From: JAKALX01 sp964508715
Lineage (GTDB): Bacteria; Chloroflexota; Dehalococcoidia; Tepidiformales; Tepidiformaceae
NCBI GenBank assembly: GCA_964508715.1
Contig: CAZDUX010000007.1
Coordinates: forward strand, 62,001 to 126,000
Reading direction: 5' to 3'
DNA: 64,000 nucleotides
Part shown: piece after piece, positions 41,475 through 52,263 of the stretch
How positions within the stretch are numbered: the stretch's first letter is position 1
How the letters are laid out: each line of letters starts with the position of its first letter
Translations under genes and position numbers: made by a program
The notes under the pieces: generated by a model
Told to the model about the DNA's origin: nothing
Database searches by the model: none
Seen by the model: the letters and a program-made list of their open reading frames with translations, nothing else

Positions 41475-41649
41475 GAGGATTGAGCGGGCGGCACTCCCAT
41501 TCATTGCAGGCCGATGGATACTTCGGGTCGCTCATGCCGGCATCATCAGCGTTCGTATTGAAAACCGTGAATCGCGAATCGAAAATCACCGGTTTGACAT
41601 GGGTGGCGATTACCTCGTAGCTTCCGGCCAAACCCCTCGGGAGCCGCGC

Positions 41650-42051
41650 ATGCCTCTTTCCCCCGACCTCGTGGGCCAGGTCGAGCAGGCAACCATTACC
41701 GCCCGCCCGGCCGATTCCGCCTCACTCATCTTCTATGGCGCGCCTGATGTCTTTTCGACGATGGCGCTTGGCGGTCTCATCGAGGCTGCCTCCGCCCGCT
41801 GGCTCGAACGGCAGATTGCCGATACCGAAACGAGTGTCGGGGCGCAGATCGTCATCAATCACACCGCGGCGACACCGATCGGTATGAACGTCACGGCCGA
41901 GGTCCGGGTGGTCGCGATCAACGGCCGGCGTGTCGATTTCGAATGGACCGCCCGTGATGCCCGGGAGCAGGTTGGCAACGGTACACACAGCCGGTTTGTC
42001 CTCGACCGTGAACGCTTCCTCTCGGGCATCTCGGAGAAGGCGAATAGCTGA
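41650..42051 (+). CDS. FlK-like hotdog thioesterase
   Basis: A 133-residue hotdog protein of the fluoroacetyl-CoA thioesterase-like group: FYGAPDVFSTMALGGLIEAASARWL (central helix with the active-site region), SVGAQIVINHTAATPIGMNV, then strands VTAEVRVVAINGRRVDFEWTARD. TPxGMxVTA is typical of the group, in which only true FlK acts on fluoroacetyl-CoA; here a general acyl-CoA thioesterase is more likely. GGGAG seven bases upstream supports ATG 41650. It is a single gene between selC and tRNA-Ser(CGA). Confidence 0.85.
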   Translation: MPLSPDLVGQVEQATITARPADSASLIFYGAPDVFSTMALGGLIEAASARWLERQIADTETSVGAQIVINHTAATPIGMNVTAEVRVVAINGRRVDFEWTARDAREQVGNGTHSRFVLDRERFLSGISEKANS

Positions 42052-42200
42052 GACCAGCCAGGACCGGCTGACCGCAGTTGCCCGCTGGGTTTGAACCGTC
42101 CGGCTGTCTGACTGTGTGCGGTGAAGGACCGAGGGCGATGGCGGGATTGGGCCGGTATCCGGCTCGCTCGAAACGTGCGCGGCTTGCTACACTCGCGAGT

Positions 42201-42288
42201 GGAGAGGTGTCCGAGTGGTTGATGGTGCCGCTCTCGAAAAGCGGTGTGGCGCAAGTCACCGGGAGTTCGAATCTCCCCCTCTCCGCCA
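42201..42288 (+). tRNA. tRNA-Ser(CGA)
   Basis: Class II cloverleaf. The acceptor GGAGAGG (42201-42207) pairs with CCTCTCC (42278-42284), discriminator G, encoded CCA (42286-42288). The anticodon stem CCGCT/AGCGG encloses CTCGAAA with anticodon CGA at 42235-42237, reading UCG. A long variable arm follows; the T-loop is TTCGAAT. The acceptor stem is identical to that of tRNA-Ser(GGA) at 26107. Confidence 0.97.
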
Positions 42289-42418
42289 CTCCTGGCACAG
42301 GCCGCCCGTCCTGCCGCCTGAACCCTGGCCGGGACGGAGCTCCCTCCCTTCGCGGTTCCCGGTGCGGCGCGGGCGATGTTCCTGACGGCCTGCCGGCACG
42401 ATGGACTATGATTTGCAC

Positions 42419-42637
42419 ATGAGTGTGAAGCAGGAACTGCGTGACTACATCGACGGACTGAGCGATGAGGAGGCGCGGTCGCTCTGGGACCGTATCCGCT
42501 GCGATGATTACGAGTGGAGTGTGCAGCAGCCGTTGTCGGAAGACGATCGGGCGTCAATTCGGCGAGGGATTGCCGATGCGGATGCAGGCCGCATGATGAG
42601 CCATGGTGATGTGAAGCAGAAGTTCGGTCTGAGCTGA
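42419..42637 (+). CDS. type II antitoxin (addiction-module component)
   Basis: A 72-residue antitoxin partner of the ParE/RelE-type gene that follows. The N-terminal helix (SVKQELRDYIDGLSDEEARSLWDRI) probably dimerises or binds DNA, and the C-terminal LSEDDRASIRRGIADADAGRMMSHGDVKQKFGL matches the widespread toxin-neutralising segment of such antitoxins (IxxGxADxxAGRxxSHxxV). The start could also be ATG 42401. The toxin gene starts directly after its stop codon. It lies about 130 nt after tRNA-Ser(CGA). Confidence 0.85.
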   Translation: MSVKQELRDYIDGLSDEEARSLWDRIRCDDYEWSVQQPLSEDDRASIRRGIADADAGRMMSHGDVKQKFGLS

Positions 42638-42922
42638 GTGGAGATCAACTGGACTGATGAGGCGGTTGCGGCGCTTGACGGCATCGCTGCGCATCTCAGT
42701 GCATGGTCGCCGGACCGAGCGGCAGAGGTTGTGAAGCACATCATCGAGCGGGTCGAAAGCCTCCGCGAGATGCCCTTCTCTGGCCGAATGCTGCCCGAGT
42801 TTGAACAGGTGCAGTTGCGTGAGGTGATTGTCGAGCATTACAGGGTCGTCTACCGGGTTGCTGCGAGTGGCCTCGTTATCGAAACCATCGTACACGGGCG
42901 CCGCACGCTTCATGACTCGTAG
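42638..42922 (+). CDS. ParE/RelE family toxin
   Basis: A 94-residue RelE/ParE-fold toxin: MEINWTDEAVAALDGIAAHL, then RAAEVVKHIIERVESLREMPFSGRMLPE, REVIVEHYRVVYRVA and a C-terminal IVHGRRTL. The Pro-x-x-Gly-Arg turn and the strand REV-x-x-YR-x-x-YR are characteristic of ParE (gyrase inhibitor) rather than of ribosome-dependent RelE, but the target cannot be fixed from sequence. GTG 42638 follows the antitoxin TGA without any gap, ensuring coupled translation with antitoxin first. Confidence 0.9.
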   Translation: MEINWTDEAVAALDGIAAHLSAWSPDRAAEVVKHIIERVESLREMPFSGRMLPEFEQVQLREVIVEHYRVVYRVAASGLVIETIVHGRRTLHDS

Positions 42923-42946
42923 CGTCCGCACCGGGTACTCTGGATG

Positions 42947-42955
42947 TGGTATACT
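42947..42955 (+). promoter_or_regulatory. extended -10 promoter of the DEAD-box helicase gene
   Basis: TGG directly followed by TATACT (42950-42955), an extended -10 with a nearly perfect hexamer. There is no -35 match. Transcription from about 42962 would leave a roughly 160-nt leader before ATG 43123, which includes the near-palindrome TTGAACGATCACGTTCGAA and a GCCACGCCGGGTGGC hairpin. Confidence 0.5.
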
Positions 42956-43122
42956 GACAGTACGTTGTTGTTGAACGATCACGTTCGAATGCCACGCCGG
43001 GTGGCGTTGCCCGCTCTTGCAGCCTTCGCAACCCGAACCGCGTCGCCCCACCTTTTGTTGCGCCGCACCCCCTCACCGTCATTCTTTGAAGGGGCCGTTG
43101 CGCGCACCGAACATCGAGAAGG

Positions 43123-44556
43123 ATGCTGAACAAGCTGCTGTTTTTCCGAAAGAAGGCCCCAACCTGGTCCGTTCCCGCGGACGAATCCCTTGTCTCTCCC
43201 AGCGAAATCCTCGAGGCCGTGGTTGGTGCACCGGCGCGGCCTGCAAAACTCGTACGCCCCGCCGCGCCAGCCCGGACCGTCGCGGAGGAGTCCGCGTCCT
43301 CGCAGACCGGGGAGACGACTCCACACCGGAAGAGATCGCGGGGCGGGCGCCGCCGCACCGGTGCCGGTGATGATGCTGCAGGCCCGGCGGCGGCAGTAAC
43401 GTCCAGGCTCCCGGCGGCGCGGGCGCCCATTTCCGATGCGTTTCGCCGGCTCGGCGTCGATGCAACTGGCCTCGATGCTATCGCTGCCCTCGGATACTCC
43501 GACCCCACCCCCATCCAGGCTGAGTCACTTCCGATCCTCTACGATGGCGAGGATCTCGTTGGTCTTGCCCAGACTGGTACTGGCAAGACGATCGCCTTTG
43601 GTCTGCCGCTGGCGCGCTCGATTGACCCTGCCATCAATGAAACACAGGCCGTCGTCCTCGTACCCACTCGCGAACTCGCCAACCAGGTGCGCGACGTCAT
43701 CGAGCACCTGGGCAAGTTCTATGGGTTCACCACGTTAGGCCTCATCGGTGGCGGGCGGGTGAAGACGGACCTCGCCGGCCTTCAGCGCGGCGCCCACGTC
43801 GTCGTTGGTACGCCGGGCCGAGTCATCGACCACATGAAGCGCGGCACGCTTTCGCTCGCAGGTATCCGGTTCGCGGTGCTCGACGAGGCCGACCAGATGC
43901 TGGACATCGGCTTCGCGCGGGATATCGACTACATCCTCCGCGTGACACCGAAGCAGCGACAGACTGCCCTCTTCAGTGCAACCATGCCCGAGAGTATCGG
44001 CCGCCTGGTCTATCGCTACATGCGAAAGGCGCAGCGTGTGGCCATCGAACCCGAGCAGCGCACTGCCGAGAACGTCGAGCAGTTCTATTGCGAAGTATCC
44101 GAGCGCGACAAGTTCTATGCGTTACGGCATCTCTATGAGACACGCGACCTCGGCCGCTCGCTCATCTTCCGGCGCACGAAGATCGGTGTCGACCGCCTGA
44201 CCGAGCAGCTCCAGCGTGTTGGTATGGGTGTGGAAGCCATCCACGGAGACCTTCGTCAATCACAGCGCGACCGGGTGATGGCCGACTTCCGCTCGGGCAA
44301 GCTCGAGTTTCTCGTTGCGACCAACGTCGCCGCTCGCGGGCTGGACATCCCCGATATCGAGCACGTTATCAACTACGATGTGCCCCAGAACGCCGAAGAG
44401 TACATCCACCGCATTGGCCGGACGGCGCGCGCGGGGAAGCGGGGCCAGGCCTACACCTTCGTTGGGGAATGGGAGCTCGACGACTGGCAGAAAATCGTCG
44501 AGGAAGTGGGGAAGGGCGAACTCCACTACCTGAAAATGCCTGCCCGCTTCGACTGA
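43123..44556 (+). CDS. DEAD/DEAH-box ATP-dependent RNA helicase
   Basis: A 477-residue DEAD-box helicase that unwinds RNA in ribosome assembly or mRNA turnover. The first 100 residues are a basic, Ala/Pro-rich extension with KRSRGGRRR, likely to bind RNA. The core has the Q motif (YSDPTPIQAE), Walker A AQTGTGKT (149-156), PTRELA, GTPGR, DEAD at 254-257, SAT, and in domain 2 TNVAARGLDIP and HRIGRTARAG. No C-terminal extension follows, unlike CsdA. AGAAGG lies directly before ATG 43123. A long leader behind an extended -10 promoter suggests post-transcriptional, perhaps cold-responsive, control (inference). Confidence 0.95.
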   Translation: MLNKLLFFRKKAPTWSVPADESLVSPSEILEAVVGAPARPAKLVRPAAPARTVAEESASSQTGETTPHRKRSRGGRRRTGAGDDAAGPAAAVTSRLPAARAPISDAFRRLGVDATGLDAIAALGYSDPTPIQAESLPILYDGEDLVGLAQTGTGKTIAFGLPLARSIDPAINETQAVVLVPTRELANQVRDVIEHLGKFYGFTTLGLIGGGRVKTDLAGLQRGAHVVVGTPGRVIDHMKRGTLSLAGIRFAVLDEADQMLDIGFARDIDYILRVTPKQRQTALFSATMPESIGRLVYRYMRKAQRVAIEPEQRTAENVEQFYCEVSERDKFYALRHLYETRDLGRSLIFRRTKIGVDRLTEQLQRVGMGVEAIHGDLRQSQRDRVMADFRSGKLEFLVATNVAARGLDIPDIEHVINYDVPQNAEEYIHRIGRTARAGKRGQAYTFVGEWELDDWQKIVEEVGKGELHYLKMPARFD

Positions 44557-44839
44557 GCGGAGTCTGCCTCGTGCTACGTACCCGGTGCGCCACAGGCTTG
44601 ACCGGCACACGTGCCGCCGCCGGTCATCCCCTGCAGCGTACCTGGCAGGGCGCGATGTTCCCGTGGATGTTGCCGGAAGAGGATGCCCGGCCCCGGACCA
44701 TCGCTTGAACGTGTAGGGGTGTTTCCGTAGATGCTTCCCAGCGATAGAGCAAATAGCCTGTTCGGTGCATCGCCGGAGTTGCCGACGATCTCTATGGCGT
44801 GACGGCCCGGGGGCCTCGTGACACGCGCGGGAGTATGAG

Positions 44840-47800
44840 ATGTCGAGGCGACCCTCCGTTACAGCGCTTGTCGCTGGTGCGGCTGCCCTGGTCCTCGTTG
44901 CCGCGGCCGTGCTCGGATATATCGCCTCTGACTTCTATCGCACGGCGACTTCGACACAGGAGGTGAGCTGGGCGCACGCAGAGCGCATCCGGCTGCTCGA
45001 CGATGCGGAAGGTTCGCTTTTCGCCGAGATCAGTGCCCTCATAAGTGCCGCTGTCCTGAATGAGCCCGAGCATCTCGACCGTCTTGGTGAGTTGCATGAC
45101 GCGTTTGGCGCGAGCATCGGCCGCCTTTCGGAGCTGGTGCCCGCCGGTGACCCGCTCGAGGCCTCCGTCGAGAGCATCCTGGCCGGTGATGCGGAGTCCG
45201 AGCCGGTCGTTACCCACGCGATCGAACTCAACCGTTCCAGCGGCCCGGATGCAGCCGTTTCCTACGCATTCCAGAGCGGCCTTCCCGGCAAGATGACGGT
45301 GCTCCTGGGGACGATGGAGCAGGCGATAACACAGGAGACCACGCTCGCCCGGGAGAGCCAGGCCACCGCCAATACCGCTCACAGGAACCTGTTCTACGCG
45401 CTCATCGCCGTCGGCGTTCTTTCCCTGGCGATGATCTTCACGCTCATCGGGGCACTCTGGAAGCTCTTCTCCGCGCCCCTTCAGCGCGTGAGCGCGGCGG
45501 CGCGCGCTATGGCCGCGGGAGACGACGCGCGCCGCGCACCTGTTGGCCGTATCCGCGAGATGGCCGAACTGGCCCAGTCGGTAAATACCCTGCGTGATGA
45601 GCTGACGCGCAGGTCAAACGAGGTAGAGGCCTACCTCTCCCGTGACCTGGAAGCGCGGACGCATGAGCTGGAGGCGACGAACCGCGATCTCATCCGCGAA
45701 GTTGGCGAACGGGAGCGGGCCGAGGAAGCGAGGCGCCTCAGCGAGATGCAACTGCGGCTGGCCATGGAAGCAGCCGACATCGGTACTTGGGAGTGGGATC
45801 TTCTCTCCGGGGCCATCTCGTGGTCAGAGAGCCTGGAGTCGATCTTCGAAGCACCAATGCCGGGGGTGAGCCGCAACGTCTCCAGCCTGGCCGCCGTGCT
45901 ACACCCGGAGGACCGTGCGGCGTTCGCAAGTGCGCTCACTGGAGCGATCCGCAGTGGTGGCCGGTTCCAGTTGGAGACGCGGTATATCAGCCCGCGGGAT
46001 GGCCGGTCGCGGTGGCTTCGGGTTGCCGGCGAGGTCATCCAGAACGCTGCCGGCCGCCCAGTGCGGGCGTTTGGCACGGTGATGAACATCACCGCCGACC
46101 GGGAGCGCAGTGAGGCACTTGTCCGCAGCGAGGAAAGCCTGCGCGCGGCTCAGCGTCTTACGGGGCTTGGCAGTTTCGATTGGAACATCCGTGACGACAC
46201 GATCACCTGGTCCGAGGGGATGTTCACCCTCCTGGCGCTGACACCGGCCGAGATTGAGCCGTCCTACGCGCTTTTCATGAGCCTCGTGCATCCGGCGGAC
46301 CTGGAGGCGTTCGAGGCGAGTATCGCCCGTGCATTCGCCGGTGAGTCCAACGCGCCGCTCGATTGCCGCATCATCCGGGGTGACGGCCAGGTCCGGTTCG
46401 TGCAGGCGGTCGTCCATGTTGATTTCAATGGCAGCGACGAGCCCGTACGGATGATCGGGACGGTCCTTGATGTCACCGGCTCACGCGAGGCCGAGGAATC
46501 CCTTCGCCAGCAGCGCGACCTCGTTGCTGCAGTTGTTGCCAGTGCACCCATCGTCCTCTACTCCACCGACGCGAACGGGATATTCACCGTGTCGCAGGGG
46601 CTGGGCCTTGCCAGCCTGGGGGCCGAGCCCGGTGAAGCGGTCGGGCAGTCGATTTTCGACATATACAAGGATGTCCCGGCCATCCTCGATGCCACGAGGC
46701 GGGCACTGGCGGGTGAGTCGTTGTCCTACGTTGCCGACTTCGGAGACGCCCTTTTCGATGTCGCCCAGGTCCCCCTGATCGAAGATGGGAAGGTGCAGGG
46801 GATGGTCGGCGTGGCGGTCGATACGTCGGAACGGACCCGCCTCCAGCGGCAGTTGCTCCAGGCCCAGAAGATGGAGAGTGTTGGGCGCCTGGCAGGAGGC
46901 ATCGCCCACGACTTCAACAACCTGCTGAGTGCCATCATCGGCTACAGCGAACTGGCGTCCGCCGGGCTCGAACCAGATGCCCCGGCACGCGAGGACATCC
47001 AGGAGGCGATCTCCGCGGCGAACAAGGCGGCGGCTCTCACGAGGCAGCTTCTCTCCTTCGCCCGCCGGCAGATAGTTGACCCGGTCGACGTCGACGTGAA
47101 CGAACTGGTTGCCAACCTCGAGAAGCTGCTCCGCCGGCTCATCGGTGAAGACATCCAGTTCCTCTGCAAGAGATCGGCCGAGCAACTCGTGGTGCGCGTC
47201 GACCCCGGCCAGTTCGAGCAAGTGCTCGTGAACCTTGCGGTGAACGCCCGCGATGCGATGCCGGATGGTGGCCGCCTAACGATCGAGACGAGCAACGTGA
47301 TGCTCGATGATACGTATGCCGCGACGCGCCCCGACATGCAGCCGGGGTCCTACGTCCTCGTCACGGTTACCGACAGCGGGACGGGAATGGGCCCAAGCGT
47401 GCTCGAACACATCTTCGAACCGTTCTTCACGACGAAGGAGCAGGGGAAGGGGACGGGCCTGGGCCTTGCCACCTGTTATGGGATCGTGACGCAGGCCGGG
47501 GGCAACATAAGCGTCTACAGCGAACCGGGATTTGGGACTACCTTCAAGATCTACCTGCCGCGGGTTGGGGCCGAACCGGTGGCGCTCACGGCGGTGAGCG
47601 CGGCGCACGAGCCGCAGGCGCCGGGCTCGGCCCACATCCTCCTCGTGGAGGACCAGCCGGAGGTGCGCCTTCTCATCGAACGCGTCCTCACGTCTCATGG
47701 CTACACGGTCATTGCCGCACCGAACCCGATGAAGGCGCTCGAGCTCGCCAGTGCCGGCGCCGAATTAGACCTGGTCATCTCTGATGTAGTGATGCCGGGG

Positions 47801-48040
47801 ATGGATGGCGTGACGATGATCGATGTACTCCTGCGCATGGTTGGGCCCGTGCCGGTGATCCTCATGTCGGGTTACGCGGAGGAATCAGTCATCTCACGGG
47901 CGGTTGGACGTCCGGGGATCGAGTTCGTGCCCAAGCCGATCTCGCCGGAGACGCTCCTCAACAGTACGCGTGAGATCCTCGCAAGGTGGCGCGCCGGGCG
48001 GGGGGACTTCGGTGATACTGAAACCGCGCTGGCTGGCTGA
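44840..48040 (+). CDS. membrane-bound multi-PAS hybrid sensor histidine kinase/response regulator
   Basis: A 1066-residue sensor. Membrane helices at about 8-30 and 188-210 enclose an extracytoplasmic helical sensor of about 155 residues. A HAMP-like segment (SAPLQRVSAAARAMAAG) and a coiled coil follow, and then three PAS domains (about 300-425, 430-555, 560-675). The kinase core has H690 in GGIAHDFNNLL, NLAVNARDAMPDGG, VTDSGTGMG and GKGTGLGLATCYG; a receiver closes the protein (LLVEDQPEVR, SDVVMPGMDG, MSGYAEE, PKPI). There is no output domain. GGGAG six bases upstream fixes ATG 44840. Its TGA stop and that of the convergent hspR gene share a small palindrome. Confidence 0.93.
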   Translation: MSRRPSVTALVAGAAALVLVAAAVLGYIASDFYRTATSTQEVSWAHAERIRLLDDAEGSLFAEISALISAAVLNEPEHLDRLGELHDAFGASIGRLSELVPAGDPLEASVESILAGDAESEPVVTHAIELNRSSGPDAAVSYAFQSGLPGKMTVLLGTMEQAITQETTLARESQATANTAHRNLFYALIAVGVLSLAMIFTLIGALWKLFSAPLQRVSAAARAMAAGDDARRAPVGRIREMAELAQSVNTLRDELTRRSNEVEAYLSRDLEARTHELEATNRDLIREVGERERAEEARRLSEMQLRLAMEAADIGTWEWDLLSGAISWSESLESIFEAPMPGVSRNVSSLAAVLHPEDRAAFASALTGAIRSGGRFQLETRYISPRDGRSRWLRVAGEVIQNAAGRPVRAFGTVMNITADRERSEALVRSEESLRAAQRLTGLGSFDWNIRDDTITWSEGMFTLLALTPAEIEPSYALFMSLVHPADLEAFEASIARAFAGESNAPLDCRIIRGDGQVRFVQAVVHVDFNGSDEPVRMIGTVLDVTGSREAEESLRQQRDLVAAVVASAPIVLYSTDANGIFTVSQGLGLASLGAEPGEAVGQSIFDIYKDVPAILDATRRALAGESLSYVADFGDALFDVAQVPLIEDGKVQGMVGVAVDTSERTRLQRQLLQAQKMESVGRLAGGIAHDFNNLLSAIIGYSELASAGLEPDAPAREDIQEAISAANKAAALTRQLLSFARRQIVDPVDVDVNELVANLEKLLRRLIGEDIQFLCKRSAEQLVVRVDPGQFEQVLVNLAVNARDAMPDGGRLTIETSNVMLDDTYAATRPDMQPGSYVLVTVTDSGTGMGPSVLEHIFEPFFTTKEQGKGTGLGLATCYGIVTQAGGNISVYSEPGFGTTFKIYLPRVGAEPVALTAVSAAHEPQAPGSAHILLVEDQPEVRLLIERVLTSHGYTVIAAPNPMKALELASAGAELDLVISDVVMPGMDGVTMIDVLLRMVGPVPVILMSGYAEESVISRAVGRPGIEFVPKPISPETLLNSTREILARWRAGRGDFGDTETALAG

Positions 48041-48047
48041 ATCAGCC
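48035..48047. other. palindrome containing two convergent stop codons
   Basis: GGCTGA-A-TCAGCC: the TGA at 48038-48040 ends the plus-strand kinase gene, and the complement of TCA at 48042-48044 ends hspR on the minus strand. Only one base separates the two genes. The loop is too small for a strong hairpin, so no separate terminator is claimed. Confidence 0.6.
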
Positions 48048-48416
48048 TGCGCGGCGGCTGCTGTGTGCCGTCCCGGCGATCAGGCTGATCATGGCCTGCA
48101 GGCGTTCGCGCGTGACCTCTCGCGCCATTGCTGGTTCCACTGCTTCCAGCGTGTTGATGAGCGCCATGATCTCGTCGTGGAGCGCGAGGGCGAGGCTCAT
48201 TCCCGCCACGTTGATGCGGCGGACGTCGGCAAGCTGCTTGATGAGTTCGAGGCGTGCGATGTCGCTGGCGGAATAGTGGCGGCTGCCGCCGCTTCGGCGG
48301 GCGGGCCGTAACAGGCCCGCCCGCTCGTACTTCCGCAGGGTCTGTGGATGCATGGAGACTGCGGCGCTTGCACCGGCAATCGCTACTCTCCGCGGGGCTT
48401 CGTCGTGGCCGTTCAT
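48042..48416 (-). CDS. hspR: HspR-type MerR family heat-shock repressor
   Basis: A 124-residue MerR-family repressor. The N-terminal wHTH carries AVSMHPQTLRKYERAGLLRPARRSGGSRHYSASDIARLELIKQL, and the following RRINVAGMSLALAL matches the NLAGI region of HspR. In Actinobacteriota HspR represses dnaK and clpB operons by binding HAIR inverted repeats and senses heat through DnaK. Here it is the second gene of a clpB-hspR operon (22 nt after the clpB stop), which strongly supports the call and suggests self-regulation. The tail after residue 85 is helical and divergent. AGGGAG precedes ATG 48416. Confidence 0.9.
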   Translation of the reverse strand: MNGHDEAPRRVAIAGASAAVSMHPQTLRKYERAGLLRPARRSGGSRHYSASDIARLELIKQLADVRRINVAGMSLALALHDEIMALINTLEAVEPAMAREVTRERLQAMISLIAGTAHSSRRAG

Positions 48417-48438
48417 CTCCTCACTCCCTGTCGTGTCC

Positions 48439-51045
<2,607 letters not shown>

Positions 51046-51077
51046 GCGTGCGCTCCCGTAACGACGATGGTGCTTCC

Positions 51078-51106
51078 AGCGTAGTAGTTGCCATGGGTCG
51101 TATCAA
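51078..51106 (-). promoter_or_regulatory. candidate clpB promoter
   Basis: On the minus strand TTGATA (51106-51101), a 17-nt spacer and TACGCT (51083-51078) lie upstream of clpB with room for a 25-nt leader. A canonical HAIR repeat (CTTGAGT-N7-ACTCAAG) is not present; only a partial CTTGAT occurs over the -35 region. Confidence 0.45.
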
Positions 51107-51124
51107 GTACCGGCCGCATCACGG

Positions 51125-51556
51125 TCACCAGCTCTCCGCCCGCCCGGAGACGCCCTGGATGCGGAGACGAAAGACGGTTGCATCCGCGAGGTGGACACGG
51201 TGGCCGTGCCCGGCGGTTACGGCTGCAACATCTCCGCCGGCGGCAGCGAGCAGACGGAGGCGGGCATCGTGGCGCGAAGCCTCATCCGTGAGCTCCTCGA
51301 AATGGGCCTGGACGAGCACACTCCGGTAGTGCGCGCTGTCATCGATCTCATCGACCTGGAAGGCGACGTGGGGCCAGAGACGCATGAGCTGGAGCTTGTG
51401 GCCTGGCGGGGCGTGGGCATACAGCGCATCGGCCGCGAAGGCGTACGAAATTGGAACGATGTACACCCCGTCCGCGTCGCGAATCCCGAGGCGGCCAAAC
51501 CGATGTGCCTCGAGCATCGCGATACACTCGTCGTAACCAAGTTCCCGTTGCACCAC
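51125..51556 (-). CDS. pyridoxamine 5'-phosphate oxidase-like flavin-binding protein
   Basis: A 143-residue split-barrel protein of the PNPOx-like group that commonly binds FMN or F420. The start ELGYDECIAMLEAHRFGRLGIRDADGVYIVPISYAF is typical, followed by LYAHAPPGHKLQLMRLWPHVAFQVDEID and a SVLVQAHFEEL strand. True PNP oxidase residues are not all present, so it is a general stress or cofactor-reducing protein (such proteins neighbour universal stress proteins in many genomes). The start is GTG 51556. It is transcribed 42 nt after the universal stress protein gene. Confidence 0.88.
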   Translation of the reverse strand: MVQRELGYDECIAMLEAHRFGRLGIRDADGVYIVPISYAFAADALYAHAPPGHKLQLMRLWPHVAFQVDEIDDSAHYRSVLVQAHFEELTDEASRHDARLRLLAAAGGDVAAVTAGHGHRVHLADATVFRLRIQGVSGRAESW

Positions 51557-51598
51557 CCGCCTCGCTTTGTGGCGCCCCCATGGCGGGGACCTTCTCGT

Positions 51599-52126
51599 TC
51601 AGTCTGGGCGTTCTTCACCGACTCGCGGCCCCACAACGAGGACCGGGATGGGGGACTGGCGGATGATGCGCTCCGCAACGCTGCCCATGAGGGCATGGCC
51701 AATGCCTGTGCGCCCATGCGTGCCGACGGCGATGAGCTCGACGTCGAGCCGGACGCCAGTGGCGATGATCGCCTCGGCAACGCGCTCGTTGATGTCGGTG
51801 TGGACGTGGATATCCAGCCCCGGGAGTGCGCGCGTTGCCACGGTGTAGAGGCGCTCTTCAGCTTCGCTGAGGGCGCTTGCCACCGCCTGCGAGCGGCTTT
51901 CGGCCATCGCCGGGACCGGCTCGGCGGTGTTGAGCATCTGCCCGGATTCTGTGCCTGCCGGGGTAAGCGCGTGGGTCCCCCGTCCGAAGGTAGTGTCGTG
52001 GACGTCTCCGGGGCGAATTACCGTGATGAGGTGAATTTCCGGCTGGGTCGATGTGGCCCAGTTGTGCATAGCGGCCAGTGCGCGGTTGCCTGCTTCTCCT
52101 CCGTCGTAGGCGATCAAGACCTTCAT
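51599..52126 (-). CDS. universal stress protein UspA family
   Basis: A 175-residue single-domain USP. The first strand MKVLIAYDGGEAGNRAL and the ATP-binding signature GTHGRTGIGHALMGSVAERII (G-x2-G-x9-G-S) followed by PVLVV are intact, so it probably binds ATP. A loop of about 35 residues (GDVHDTTFGRGTHALTPAG) after strand 2 is longer than usual. AAGGG about ten bases before ATG 52126. It forms a likely two-gene unit with the flavin-binding protein, next to clpB-hspR, a local stress cluster. Confidence 0.92.
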   Translation of the reverse strand: MKVLIAYDGGEAGNRALAAMHNWATSTQPEIHLITVIRPGDVHDTTFGRGTHALTPAGTESGQMLNTAEPVPAMAESRSQAVASALSEAEERLYTVATRALPGLDIHVHTDINERVAEAIIATGVRLDVELIAVGTHGRTGIGHALMGSVAERIIRQSPIPVLVVGPRVGEERPD

Positions 52127-52263
52127 GTATTGCTGCCCTTCCCGTATCCCGGCAAACCGGGGATCTGGGGCAACTCTACGGCCCGTGTCAATGGGAATCA
52201 GCGGCCCATTGGGGAAGGAGGTGATGGCCGGTTGACGAACGTGATTGGGCCGGCTGGCCCTGG

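Noticed and set aside
44599..44626. 8-bp hairpin after the helicase gene as an intrinsic terminator
   Set aside because: TGACCGGC / GCCGGTCA has a 12-nt loop and no T tail, so it was left out of the feature list.
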